Assembly (NCBI RefSeq): GCF_019392245.1
Contig: NZ_JAHXRL010000001.1
Span: 496,001 to 560,000 of the forward strand
Origin: Sulfitobacter sp. CW3
Lineage (GTDB): Bacteria; Pseudomonadota; Alphaproteobacteria; Rhodobacterales; Rhodobacteraceae
Direction: 5' to 3'
Length of the DNA stretch: 64,000 nt
Position numbers and translations under genes: made by a program. Numbering within the stretch: position 1 is the first letter of the stretch; the number at the start of each line of letters is the position of its first letter. The notes beneath the pieces are model-generated. The model did no database searches. It saw only the letters and a program-made list of their open reading frames with translations, and was not told where the DNA came from. Below are positions 52,918 to 61,078 of the stretch, piece after piece.

Positions 52918-54126
52918 GTGAAACGGGTCGTTATCACCGGTGCGGGGACGATCAACGCACTAGGCTTGAATGTTCCGGACACAATGGCGGCCATGCAGAA
53001 CGGTCGGTGCGGGATCGGCAAGCTTGAGTTCCGAGACGTTGAACGGTTGTCGATCCAGATTGGCGGGCAGGTCAAGAATTTCCCGCCCCCCGAACGCTAT
53101 AACCGCCAGCAACTATCGCTGTATGACCGGTTCACCCAGTTCACCCTGGATGCCGCCGAGCAGGCAATTTCGCAGTCGGGGCTTGTCTTTTCGGGCGAAT
53201 TATCCGCGAAAGCCGGGGTCGTCTTGGGGACCGCTGGCGGCGGTGTCAGCACGTGGGATGATAATTACCGCGCCGTCTATGAAGAGGGCAAAAATCGCGT
53301 TCACCCCTTTGTCGTGCCCAAGCTGATGAATAACGCGGCTGCCAGCCATGTCAGCATGGAACATAACCTCAAGGGGCCGTCTTTCACTGTCTCGACCGCC
53401 TGTGCCTCGTCCAATCACGCCATGGCGCAGGCCTTTGCGATGGTGCGTTCCGGTATGGCCCCGGCCATGGTCACCGGCGGGTCTGAATCGATGCTGTGCT
53501 TTGGCGGTGTCAAAGCATGGGAGGGTCTGCGCGTCATGAGCCGCGACGCCTGCCGCCCGTTCTCAGCCAACCGCAACGGCATGGTGCAGGGCGAGGGGGC
53601 AGGCATCTTTGTGTTCGAGGAGTATGAGCACGCCCGCGCCCGTGGTGCTGATATCCTGTGCGAAGTTGCTGGCTTTGCCATGACATCGGATGCCAGCGAT
53701 ATTGTGACCCCGTCCAAGGCCGGGGCTGCCCGCGCAATGAAGGGCGCGTTGCAAGATGCGCAGATCAACGCCGACCAAGTGGGATATATCAACGCCCACG
53801 GCACAGGCACGGCGGCGAATGACAAAACCGAATGCGCGGCTGTGGCAGATGTCTTTGGGCCCCATGCGGACCGGTTGATGATCAGCTCGACCAAGTCGAT
53901 GCATGGCCATCTGATTGGCGGTACCGGCGCTGTAGAGCTGTTGGCCTGTATCATGGCGCTACGCGACGGGGTGATTGCCCCCACCATCGGCTATCAGGAA
54001 CCTGATCCCGAATGCGCCCTTGATGTTGTCCCGAACGAGGCACGTGATGCAAAGGTGTCTATCGTCTTGTCCAATGCTTTTGCCTTTGGCGGGCTGAACG
54101 CAGTGATCGCCCTACGCAAGGTTTAA
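52918..54126 (+). CDS. Beta-ketoacyl-ACP synthase II-like (FabF family)
   Basis: Condensing enzyme of 402 residues that extends an ACP-bound chain. The triad is complete: STACASSNHAMAQA with Cys, YINAHGTGTAANDKTE with His, and KSMHGHLIGGTGA with His. It starts at GTG, four bases past the acyl carrier gene, and is a second KAS rather than the fabF of the core fab operon. With lpxD and acp it forms a small lipid unit ended by the terminator at 54151. Confidence 0.9.
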   Translation: MKRVVITGAGTINALGLNVPDTMAAMQNGRCGIGKLEFRDVERLSIQIGGQVKNFPPPERYNRQQLSLYDRFTQFTLDAAEQAISQSGLVFSGELSAKAGVVLGTAGGGVSTWDDNYRAVYEEGKNRVHPFVVPKLMNNAAASHVSMEHNLKGPSFTVSTACASSNHAMAQAFAMVRSGMAPAMVTGGSESMLCFGGVKAWEGLRVMSRDACRPFSANRNGMVQGEGAGIFVFEEYEHARARGADILCEVAGFAMTSDASDIVTPSKAGAARAMKGALQDAQINADQVGYINAHGTGTAANDKTECAAVADVFGPHADRLMISSTKSMHGHLIGGTGAVELLACIMALRDGVIAPTIGYQEPDPECALDVVPNEARDAKVSIVLSNAFAFGGLNAVIALRKV

Positions 54127-54150
54127 GACTGCGCCTGATAGCTGACATGA

Positions 54151-54181
54151 AAAAGGCCGCCTCGATCCCGAGACGGCCTTT
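54151..54181. terminator. Terminator between the KAS gene and the IalB-family gene
   Basis: AAAGGCCG pairs with CGGCCTTT, with an inner CTCG/CGAG stem. It lies between convergent genes and can act both ways. Confidence 0.85.
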
Positions 54182-54204
54182 CGCATTCTTAAATCGGTCC
54201 AGAT

Positions 54205-54846
54205 TTACTGTTCAATAACCGAAGATTTATCATAGCCTGCGGTAAAGCCGTCCAACGACAGGGCCAGTTCGACTTTTTGATCAGGTGCCAACGCCGGAAT
54301 GATGGTGATCACCGCCTCTTTGCCACGTTTGAACGCGGCGATGTCTTCCTTGGTTAGGCCCATGCGGACATAGCAGCCAACTGGGTTACAAAACGCAAAG
54401 GGATAGCGGCGCGCTTTGCCACCGTCGACCGACAGGCGCAGCTGTGCGGGCAGGGCGGTTTCCAGCGGCACAACGATTGTTGCACCCGCTTCGGCTTTGC
54501 CGTCGCCGGGCAGGCGGAACAGCGAAAACTCGGCTACTGGTACGCCTTGGCCGTCGTCCATCAACTGGTACATCTGGCAAGGGTCGTTTTCTTCTTCGGT
54601 CTTGATGCAGCGCATTTCCCAAGCACCGACAACCTCTTTGGTATAGGGTTTGCCGATATCAGTTTGGCCCTCGTCGCCCATGCTCAGCTGCGATTCCAGC
54701 GTGGTTGCAGCTGGCGCATCTTCTGTCGCCGGGGCGGCGGCTACGGGTTTTTCGGTTGTTGTTGTGGTGGTCTGTGCAAAGGATGCCGCAGGCAAGGTCA
54801 TCGCCAAGGCCGCACACAGGGGAAGGATGTTCAAATACTTGGTCAT
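54205..54846 (-). CDS. Invasion-associated locus B (IalB) family protein
   Basis: A 213-residue exported protein. Signal peptide MTKYLNILPLCAALAMTLPA, then a Thr/Ala/Pro-rich linker of about 35 residues, then the IalB domain: WEMRCIKTEEENDPCQMYQLM and FCNPVGCYVRMGL with its paired cysteines. First named in Bartonella for invasion, the family is widespread in free-living alphaproteobacteria, where it has an envelope role that is not well defined. The start at 54846 has the better ribosome-binding site than the ATG at 54852. Confidence 0.85.
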   Translation of the reverse strand: MTKYLNILPLCAALAMTLPAASFAQTTTTTTEKPVAAAPATEDAPAATTLESQLSMGDEGQTDIGKPYTKEVVGAWEMRCIKTEEENDPCQMYQLMDDGQGVPVAEFSLFRLPGDGKAEAGATIVVPLETALPAQLRLSVDGGKARRYPFAFCNPVGCYVRMGLTKEDIAAFKRGKEAVITIIPALAPDQKVELALSLDGFTAGYDKSSVIEQ

Positions 54847-55113
54847 GCTCATTCCAAATCAATTAACTTTATCGCCATTTACCACGGCAATGAACGGATG
54901 TCAGGCAAGATGCACCTAGTTTTTCTACCGCTCCGGCAGTTTTTTGCTGATGATTTGGATATAGGGGGCAGAAAAAGAAAAAAGGACGCAAGCGCCCTTT
55001 TCCCTGTTCTTCATTCTCCCCGTCGGACTGGGCCGACTTATTCCGGAAAGGTTACGAAAGCAGATCAATGCGGTCAATAGGAAATCTGCAAGCGTGCCGA
55101 TAACTTAACCGTT
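54847..55113. other. Intergenic region upstream of the IalB-family gene
   Basis: No gene supported. A weak imperfect hairpin (AAAGGACGC/GCGCCCTTT, 54981-55000) is followed by T-rich sequence. The stretch probably holds the IalB-gene promoter. Confidence 0.4.
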
Positions 55114-55143
55114 TAAAAAAGGGCCGTACCCGAAGGCACGGCC
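55114..55143 (-). terminator. Strong orphan terminator on the minus strand
   Basis: On the minus strand GGCCGTGCC, a TTCG tetraloop, GGTACGGCC and then CTTTTTT: a nine-pair stem with the most stable tetraloop and six T. No annotated minus-strand gene lies upstream before livM, more than 1.8 kb away beyond a plus-strand gene. Confidence 0.85.
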
Positions 55144-55230
55144 AGTCTGACAGGGAGGAAGTGTTCACGGACCAAAAGGACATGTAGATCCGGAACAATT
55201 TCACTATGGTGCCGAAAGGTTAAGTTTGTA
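55114..55230 (-). ncRNA. Candidate small RNA ending at the orphan terminator
   Basis: The strong terminator implies a short minus-strand transcript. Upstream of the stem, at 55153-55160, the minus strand reads TTCCTCCC, an anti-Shine-Dalgarno stretch seen in regulatory RNAs of Rhodobacter. No clear promoter was found; the 5' end is a guess. The same DNA read on the plus strand gives GGGAGGAA and a nine-codon frame, so a plus-strand leader of the DUF853 gene is the rival reading. Confidence 0.35.
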
Positions 55231-55283
55231 TGCTTGTGCGGCACTTTGCTTGCTGCGGCAGGACCCAAAAGGATGATGAATAC

Positions 55284-56828
55284 GTGACAAATGATATCTT
55301 TATCGGCGGCGGCGGCGCAGACTATGCCACGCAGCAGTTTCTCAACATTGGTTATGCCAACCGCCACGGCCTAATTGCAGGGGCGACGGGCACAGGTAAA
55401 ACCGTGACGCTGCAAATTCTGGCCGAAGGGTTTTCAGCCCAAGGCGTGCCGGTGTTCCTGTCCGACGTCAAAGGTGATTTATCCGGCCTCGCCGTCGCAG
55501 GGTCAGAGGGGCACAAACTGCATGGCCCTTTCATGTCACGCGCCGAAACAATCGGGTTTAACGATTTTTCCTACGGCTCCTTCCCTGTCACTTTTTGGGA
55601 TATGTTTGGCGAACAAGGTCACCCCGTGCGCACCACCGTATCGGAAATGGGCCCGTTGCTGCTGGGTCAGCTCTTGGGCCTAAGCGAGGCGCAAGAGGGC
55701 ATCTTGAACATCGCCTTTCGCGTGGCCGACGAAGAAGGCATGCCGCTTCTGGACCTGAAAGACCTTCAGGCCCTGCTCGTGTGGGTAGGTGAAAACGCCT
55801 CAACCCTTGCCCTGCGCTATGGCAATGTGTCGGCGGCGTCCGTGGGCGCGATCCAGCGGCGCTTGCTGGTATTGGAAAACCAAGGGGCGGCTGACTTGTT
55901 TGGTGAACCGGCGCTGGAACTGTCCGACCTGATGCGCACCGATAAGGATGGCCGCGGTTTCATCAACATCCTCGCCGCTGACAAACTGATGAGCTCGCCC
56001 AAACTCTACGCGACATTCCTGTTGTGGTTGCTGTCCGAGCTGTTCGAAGAACTGCCCGAGGTGGGCGATCCCGACAAACCGAAACTGGTGTTTTTCTTTG
56101 ACGAGGCGCATCTGCTGTTTGACGACGCGCCCAAGGCGTTGGTCGACAAGGTTGAACAGGTCGCACGGCTGATCCGCTCCAAGGGGGTCGGGGTCTATTT
56201 CATCACGCAAAACCCCGCCGACGTGCCCGAAGACATCCTGGGCCAGCTTGGCAACCGTATCCAGCACGCGCTGCGCGCCTTTACCGCCAAAGACCGCAAG
56301 GAACTGCGCATGGCCGCGCAAACCTATCGCGACAACCCCCGCTTCGAGACCGAAGAAGCCATCCGCGAGGTCGGCGTGGGCGAGGCCGTGACCTCTATGC
56401 TGCAGAAAAAGGGCGTGCCCGGCATCGTCGAGCGGACATTGATCCGCCCGCCGTCGTCGCAACTGGGGCCGATTGATGCGGGTACCCGGGCGGTATTGAT
56501 GGCCCAAAGCGCTATGGCGGATAAATACAACACGCGCCTTGATCGTGAATCCGCCTTTGAAATCCTCACCAAACGCGCGGATGACGCTGCCAAAGCTGCC
56601 GCCAAAGCCGAGGAAGAGGCCGAAGAAGCCACTCCGGTCTTGCGCGAATTCAACGCCGCCCGCCGCTATGCCGGCAAAGGCGTCGCGCGCTCCTCGTCTA
56701 AACGCGAGGCAAAGCCAAGCGAAAGCTTTGGCGGTGCGATTGCCAGTGTCGTGATCAAGGAACTAAAGGGGACAACGGGCCGGCGCATCGTGCGCGGCAT
56801 CTTGGGAAGTTTGTTCAAGGGGCGCTAA
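55284..56828 (+). CDS. DUF853/HerA-like P-loop ATPase (YjgR type)
   Basis: A 514-residue ATPase of the HerA/FtsK group. [14 protein letters not shown] (about 30-43) is Walker A and [14 protein letters not shown] (about 268-281) is Walker [26 protein letters not shown] is the sensor region typical of YjgR/DUF853. The C-terminal 80 residues are a basic, Ala-rich tail. Function unknown; members are bacterial and probably cytoplasmic. The GTG at 55284 gives the family's N-terminus ([10 protein letters not shown]); upstream codons to 55230 are not conserved. Confidence 0.85.
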   Translation: MTNDIFIGGGGADYATQQFLNIGYANRHGLIAGATGTGKTVTLQILAEGFSAQGVPVFLSDVKGDLSGLAVAGSEGHKLHGPFMSRAETIGFNDFSYGSFPVTFWDMFGEQGHPVRTTVSEMGPLLLGQLLGLSEAQEGILNIAFRVADEEGMPLLDLKDLQALLVWVGENASTLALRYGNVSAASVGAIQRRLLVLENQGAADLFGEPALELSDLMRTDKDGRGFINILAADKLMSSPKLYATFLLWLLSELFEELPEVGDPDKPKLVFFFDEAHLLFDDAPKALVDKVEQVARLIRSKGVGVYFITQNPADVPEDILGQLGNRIQHALRAFTAKDRKELRMAAQTYRDNPRFETEEAIREVGVGEAVTSMLQKKGVPGIVERTLIRPPSSQLGPIDAGTRAVLMAQSAMADKYNTRLDRESAFEILTKRADDAAKAAAKAEEEAEEATPVLREFNAARRYAGKGVARSSSKREAKPSESFGGAIASVVIKELKGTTGRRIVRGILGSLFKGR

Positions 56829-56835
56829 CACCCAA

Positions 56836-56893
56836 TTCCAAATGGACTAAAATCCTCGCCGAAGGCTGGCCTTATCCCGTTTGGGATAAGGCC
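56836..56893. repeat. Intergenic element, copy F, with a terminator-like hairpin
   Basis: TTCCAAATGGACTAAAATCC, then TCGCCGAAGGC, nearly the same as copy E. A perfect inverted repeat GGCCTTATCCC/GGGATAAGGCC (56868-56893, loop GTTT) adjoins it and is followed by ATTTCTTT. It lies between the convergent DUF853 and livM genes. Confidence 0.7.
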
Positions 56894-56917
56894 ATTTCTT
56901 TAACTGCAATCGAAAAT

Positions 56918-58222
56918 CTACTTTTCCGGGATCAACCCGCGCGGGCTGAACCGCAACACCAGCAGCAGAACCGCGCCCATGGTCATCAACCGCATATGGG
57001 CCGCGGATTCGATCAGGTGATCCTTCAGCCAATACCCATCCGCCATGCCATAGGTGATCAGGTTCATCAGCCACAGGCCCATGGGTTCAACCATAACCCA
57101 CAGATACCACATCAGGAATCCGCCCAAGACGGCCCCAAAGTTGTTGCCCGACCCGCCGACAATCACCATCACCCAGATCAAAAAGGTAAAGCGTAGCGGT
57201 TGATACGACCCGGGTGTCAGCTGGCTGTCCAGCGTGGTCATCATCGCGCCCGCAATCCCGCAGATGGCAGAGCCAAGGATAAACACTTGCAGGTGCCGCG
57301 CGGTGACGTCCTTGCCCATGGCTTCGGCGGCGACTTCGTTGTCACGAATGGCGCGCAGCATCCGCCCCCAAGGGGAGTTCAGCGCGCGTTGGCTCATCCA
57401 CAGCAGGATCAGCAGCACGGCGGCGAAGAGCAGGATGTATAAGAATTTGACCCATAATGTCGATGCTTCGACGGGATCAAAGCCAAAACCGGCAGCGCGT
57501 TCAACAAAGCCCACATCGTTTTGCAGGTCGATCTCGTACGGAACGGGGCGCGGTATGCCGATCACGTTTTTCACACCGCGCGACAGCCAGTCTTCGTTCT
57601 TGAGGATGGCAATGATGATCTCGGCGATCCCCAGCGTGGCAATGGCCAGATAATCCGACCGCAGCCCAAGCGCGGTTTTCCCGATCACCCAAGCGGCCCC
57701 GGCGGCAAATAGCCCGCCCACAGGCCATGCGATGATCACCGGAAGGCCAAGCCCGCCCAGATATCCGGTATGGGCAGGATTGATGGCTTCGACCGCGGCA
57801 ACGGACGGATCAAAGATCGCGCGGAACAAGAAGAACCCGCCGATCAACAGAGCCAGCACCACCAGCGTGCGCACCCAGCCTTTGGCCATGCGTTTCATCA
57901 CCTGAACGGCTGCCACCACAGTCGCAGCACCCAACAGCAAGGCACCCAAAATGCCCCAACCGCCAGCAGCCCAGCCACCCGGGGTGGCGGGCATGCCGAT
58001 CAGCACCGCAGCAAGGCCACCCAAAGCGACAAAGCCCATGATCCCTACGTTAAACAGCCCGGCAAAACCCCATTGCAGGTTCACGCCCAAGGCCATGATG
58101 CTGGAGATTAGCCCCATTGAGATGATCAACAGCGCCGCATTCCAGCTTTGTGCAAAGCCGGTATAGACAATAAGGGCCGCAATAATCGCGAAAAGCGCGG
58201 TGTTTCTAAGCGTCTCGTTCAT
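56918..58222 (-). CDS. livM: Branched-chain amino acid ABC transporter permease LivM
   Basis: Inner-membrane subunit of a branched-chain amino acid importer. The 434-residue protein has about ten helices, LQWGFAGLFNVGIMGFVALGG with the LivM start motif and DYLAIATLGIAEIIIAILKN. RNEDWL-like and GMLRAIRDNEVAAEAMGKD is the cytoplasmic loop that meets the ATPase. An insert of about 100 residues (about 80-185) between the first helices makes it longer than E. coli LivM without its N-terminal helices. It overlaps livH by four bases. Confidence 0.9.
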   Translation of the reverse strand: MNETLRNTALFAIIAALIVYTGFAQSWNAALLIISMGLISSIMALGVNLQWGFAGLFNVGIMGFVALGGLAAVLIGMPATPGGWAAGGWGILGALLLGAATVVAAVQVMKRMAKGWVRTLVVLALLIGGFFLFRAIFDPSVAAVEAINPAHTGYLGGLGLPVIIAWPVGGLFAAGAAWVIGKTALGLRSDYLAIATLGIAEIIIAILKNEDWLSRGVKNVIGIPRPVPYEIDLQNDVGFVERAAGFGFDPVEASTLWVKFLYILLFAAVLLILLWMSQRALNSPWGRMLRAIRDNEVAAEAMGKDVTARHLQVFILGSAICGIAGAMMTTLDSQLTPGSYQPLRFTFLIWVMVIVGGSGNNFGAVLGGFLMWYLWVMVEPMGLWLMNLITYGMADGYWLKDHLIESAAHMRLMTMGAVLLLVLRFSPRGLIPEK

Positions 58223-59229
58223 ACCGATTGCCCCTTGAACAGACCTGTGGGTTTGAACAGCAACACGATCAACAAGATCACAAAGCTGACGGCGAATTTA
58301 TAATCGGTGGACAAAAGCTGAACCAAGCTGTCGGGGGCAAGGCTGTCTGGCAGCATATACCCCAGCACTTTTTTCCATGCATAGGTGATGGTCACCTCTG
58401 AGAAAGCGATGACAAAACCGCCTGCAATGGCCCCGACCGGATTGCCCAGCCCGCCCACAATGGCCGATGCAAAGATGGGCAACAGCAGTTGGAAATAGGT
58501 GAAGGGTTTGAATGATTTATCCAGCCCGTAAAGAACGCCGGCGGTGGTCGCCAGACAGGCCACGATAATCCAAGTGATCATCACCACACGTTCGGGGTTG
58601 ATCCCTGACAGCAGGGCCAGATCCTCGTTATCGGAATAGGCGCGCATGGACTTGCCGGACCGGGTTTTGTTCAGAAACCAGAACAACACCGCAACCACGA
58701 TAATAGCCGTAATCACGGTCAGCCCCTGGGTGGTTTTGATCGCCAGCCCTTCTTCCAGACCGGTCATCTTTTTAAAGGTTCGTGCCGAGATGATGAACCG
58801 TTCACCATCAAGGAAATTCTTGTCGTCAGACCCGATGATAAACCGCGTGATGCCATTATAGATGAACGTCACCCCCAGCGATACGATCACAAAGATCACC
58901 GGTTTCGCCTTTTTCTCGCGGTAGAATTTATACACCACCCGATCGGTGCCCAACAGCAATCCGACGGTCACCAAAATCGCAAAGGGCAGGGCCAGCAGCG
59001 CCGTGGGTAGCACCCATAGATGCAGACCGATCGACTGAAACCCCCAGGTGATCAGTACGGCGGACATCGCCCCAAGCGCCATCGTGTCGCCATGGGCAAA
59101 GTTCGAAAACCGCAAGATGCCGTAAACCAGCGTCACCCCAAGCGCACCAAGTGCCAGTTGCGAGCCATAGGCGATGCCGGGGACCAGCACGTAATTGGCC
59201 AGCGCCACAAAAGCGTTCAATAAATCCAT
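58219..59229 (-). CDS. livH: Branched-chain amino acid ABC transporter permease LivH
   Basis: Second permease subunit, 336 residues, eight helices. SQLALGALGVTLVYGILRF and NFAHGDTMALGAM are the LivH opening; YSDNEDLALLSGINPERV is the ATPase-contact loop; FASAIVGGLGNPVGAIAGG follows. Start taken at 59229, whose ATG shares its first base with the preceding stop codon (TAATG) and has GGGA ten bases before it. An ATG at 59238 is too close to that site. Confidence 0.9.
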   Translation of the reverse strand: MDLLNAFVALANYVLVPGIAYGSQLALGALGVTLVYGILRFSNFAHGDTMALGAMSAVLITWGFQSIGLHLWVLPTALLALPFAILVTVGLLLGTDRVVYKFYREKKAKPVIFVIVSLGVTFIYNGITRFIIGSDDKNFLDGERFIISARTFKKMTGLEEGLAIKTTQGLTVITAIIVVAVLFWFLNKTRSGKSMRAYSDNEDLALLSGINPERVVMITWIIVACLATTAGVLYGLDKSFKPFTYFQLLLPIFASAIVGGLGNPVGAIAGGFVIAFSEVTITYAWKKVLGYMLPDSLAPDSLVQLLSTDYKFAVSFVILLIVLLFKPTGLFKGQSV

Positions 59230-59675
59230 TAGTTGCATGTCCCTAGATAGCTGATGACAAAGGGCCCGTCAGCATAGTGCACGGTATAGCGTGTCGCACC
59301 GTTTTCTGTGATCGTAATCATATGACGCGCGGCAAAGGTGCCACCCGACAGCGATAGCGATTTCCCCGAGGTGACGCCCAGCAGTTCAACCGTTTCCGCG
59401 TCGGTGACCATTTCGGCCTGAACCACCAGATCATCCGCAGACAATCCGCCACCGATCCCCGTGATTTCAGGGGTGAATTCGGTTTCGGTACAGGGTTCGT
59501 TCTCAACGCATTCGGTGACGAAATTGCACAGCCGTTTTATTTCCTGCCGGAACGGCGCTGTCTCAAGCGTCAAGGTCTCTGCCATGCTGTGTTCGTCGGC
59601 CACCGCAGCAGCAGATGTTTCTTGCCCCACGGCAGGGGTGCAGGCGATAATTGCAAGCGGGATCATCCAACGCAT
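59229..59675 (-). CDS. Exported cysteine-rich protein of unknown function, inside the liv operon
   Basis: A 148-residue protein. MRWMIPLAIIACTPAVGQ is a signal sequence, possibly a lipoprotein one (IIAC). The mature part has four cysteines: LCNFVTECVENEPC in one cluster and one at the C-terminus (GTCN), enough for two disulfides. The middle is beta-rich. I recognise no domain. It starts three bases after livF and its stop overlaps the livH start, so it is translated with the transporter subunits. A periplasmic accessory of the importer is plausible, nothing more. Confidence 0.75.
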   Translation of the reverse strand: MRWMIPLAIIACTPAVGQETSAAAVADEHSMAETLTLETAPFRQEIKRLCNFVTECVENEPCTETEFTPEITGIGGGLSADDLVVQAEMVTDAETVELLGVTSGKSLSLSGGTFAARHMITITENGATRYTVHYADGPFVISYLGTCN

Positions 59676-59678
59676 GGT

Positions 59679-60500
59679 CTAGCCCCCCAAGAATGATTTG
59701 CGGACTTCGGGGTCGTTCAGCAATTCCTTGCCCGTACCGGTAAAGGCATTCGCACCTTGCACCAGAACATATCCTTTGTCCGCGATTTCAAGGGCTTGCC
59801 GCGCGTTCTGTTCCACCATCAGGATCGGAATACCAGTGCGGGCCACCTCGATGATGCGGTCGAACAATTCGTCCATCACGATGGGGCTGACGCCTGCGGT
59901 GGGTTCGTCCAGCATCAAAACCTTGGGCTGGGTCATCAACGCACGGCCAACGGCGACTTGCTGGCGCTGACCGCCCGACAATTCGCCTGCCGCCTGAAAC
60001 CGCTTTTCCTTGAGGATCGGGAACAGGTCATAGACTTGCGCCATCGTATCGCGGAAATCGTCGCGGCGGATAAACGCCCCCATCTCGAGGTTTTCCTCGA
60101 CCGTCATCGAGGTAAAGATATTCGACGTTTGCGGCACAAAGCCCATGCCCTTGGCCACGCGGTCTTGGGGCGACAGGGCGGTGATGTCTTCGCCGTCCAG
60201 CCGAACATGGCCCTTACGCACGTCCAGCATGCCGAACACGGCCTTCATCGCGGTGGATTTACCGGCACCATTGGGGCCGACGATCACAGCGATTTCGCCT
60301 TTTTCAACGGCGATGGTACAGCTGTGCAGAATATCTGGCCCCTTGCCATAGCCACCCGTCATGGCCTCGCCAATCAGGAAGGGGCCACCGGGTGCCGCAT
60401 GGCTTTTGCCGCCTTGTTTGACGGGCTGTGCGGTGCCTTGGCCTTTGGTATTTCCGATCGACAGGTCTTTGTTGCCTCGATCACCATATGGGTCGCTCAT
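59679..60500 (-). CDS. livF: Branched-chain amino acid ABC transporter ATPase LivF
   Basis: One of two ATPase subunits. The 273-residue protein has VIVGPNGAGKSTAMKAVFG (Walker A), LSGGQRQQVAVGRALM (signature), and KVLMLDEPTAGVSP (Walker B). The N-terminal 45 residues are a Gly/Lys-rich extension absent from E. coli LivF, so an internal start at residue 47 (MTGGYGKG) is possible. Confidence 0.92.
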   Translation of the reverse strand: MSDPYGDRGNKDLSIGNTKGQGTAQPVKQGGKSHAAPGGPFLIGEAMTGGYGKGPDILHSCTIAVEKGEIAVIVGPNGAGKSTAMKAVFGMLDVRKGHVRLDGEDITALSPQDRVAKGMGFVPQTSNIFTSMTVEENLEMGAFIRRDDFRDTMAQVYDLFPILKEKRFQAAGELSGGQRQQVAVGRALMTQPKVLMLDEPTAGVSPIVMDELFDRIIEVARTGIPILMVEQNARQALEIADKGYVLVQGANAFTGTGKELLNDPEVRKSFLGG

Positions 60501-60511
60501 GTCAGTCTCTT

Positions 60512-61078
60512 TCAGTCGGTGCCGCTGGTGGGCGGGTCAATGGTGTCAGCGCAAGACATTTGGTCCTCGCAGGTGTCGCGCAGCATCATCGCCACGTCAA
60601 AGGACATCTTTTCCATGTCCTCAAGCGGGGTTGTGTCGGCTGTATCCAGATACAGCATGATCCGCGCAGGGCCGACCTGTGACAGCATCACAGCACTTAG
60701 GGTGCGGTCGCCGTTGATTTGGTCATATTGCAGGTGGCGCAGGGTCAAACCGCGCGGGGTTACGATCTTGTCGACCTGCAAAATCTCGAGCGGGGCACCG
60801 CCATCCGCCGCGATCCAGGCGTCATAGGTCTCGAATTGTTCCTCGAGGGTGGCCACGCTGTCGGTGATCTCGTGGCCGGGCCATTCTTCGGTGAAATTCA
60901 GGATATAGGTGTCGATATAGCGGGCAGAACCGTCACCGACCACGTCCCATTTTGCGGCTTCCCACGCGGTTCCACGGTCGCACATCCACACATCCGCAGA
61001 CAATTGCGCGCAGGCGGCAGATGCCTGCGGCAACGCCAAAGCGGCGGCCAAGGTCAGGGCTGCGAAATGGTACTTCAT
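60512..61078 (-). CDS. Second exported protein of unknown function, inside the liv operon
   Basis: A 188-residue protein. MKYHFAALTLAAALALPQASA is a cleavable signal peptide. The mature protein has four cysteines in two pairs, one near each end (ACAQLSADVWMC and DTCEDQMSCADT), again compatible with two disulfides. The core seems alpha/beta, with ARYIDTYILNFTEEWPGHEI. No domain is recognised. It overlaps the livG stop by four bases (ATGA) and ends 11 bases before livF, so it is part of the operon. Confidence 0.75.
   Translation of the reverse strand: MKYHFAALTLAAALALPQASAACAQLSADVWMCDRGTAWEAAKWDVVGDGSARYIDTYILNFTEEWPGHEITDSVATLEEQFETYDAWIAADGGAPLEILQVDKIVTPRGLTLRHLQYDQINGDRTLSAVMLSQVGPARIMLYLDTADTTPLEDMEKMSFDVAMMLRDTCEDQMSCADTIDPPTSGTD

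Noticed and set aside
54981..55000. Hairpin AAAGGACGC/GCGCCCTTT as a terminator
   Set aside because: It has a mismatch and a loop of only two bases, and no plus-strand gene ends here.
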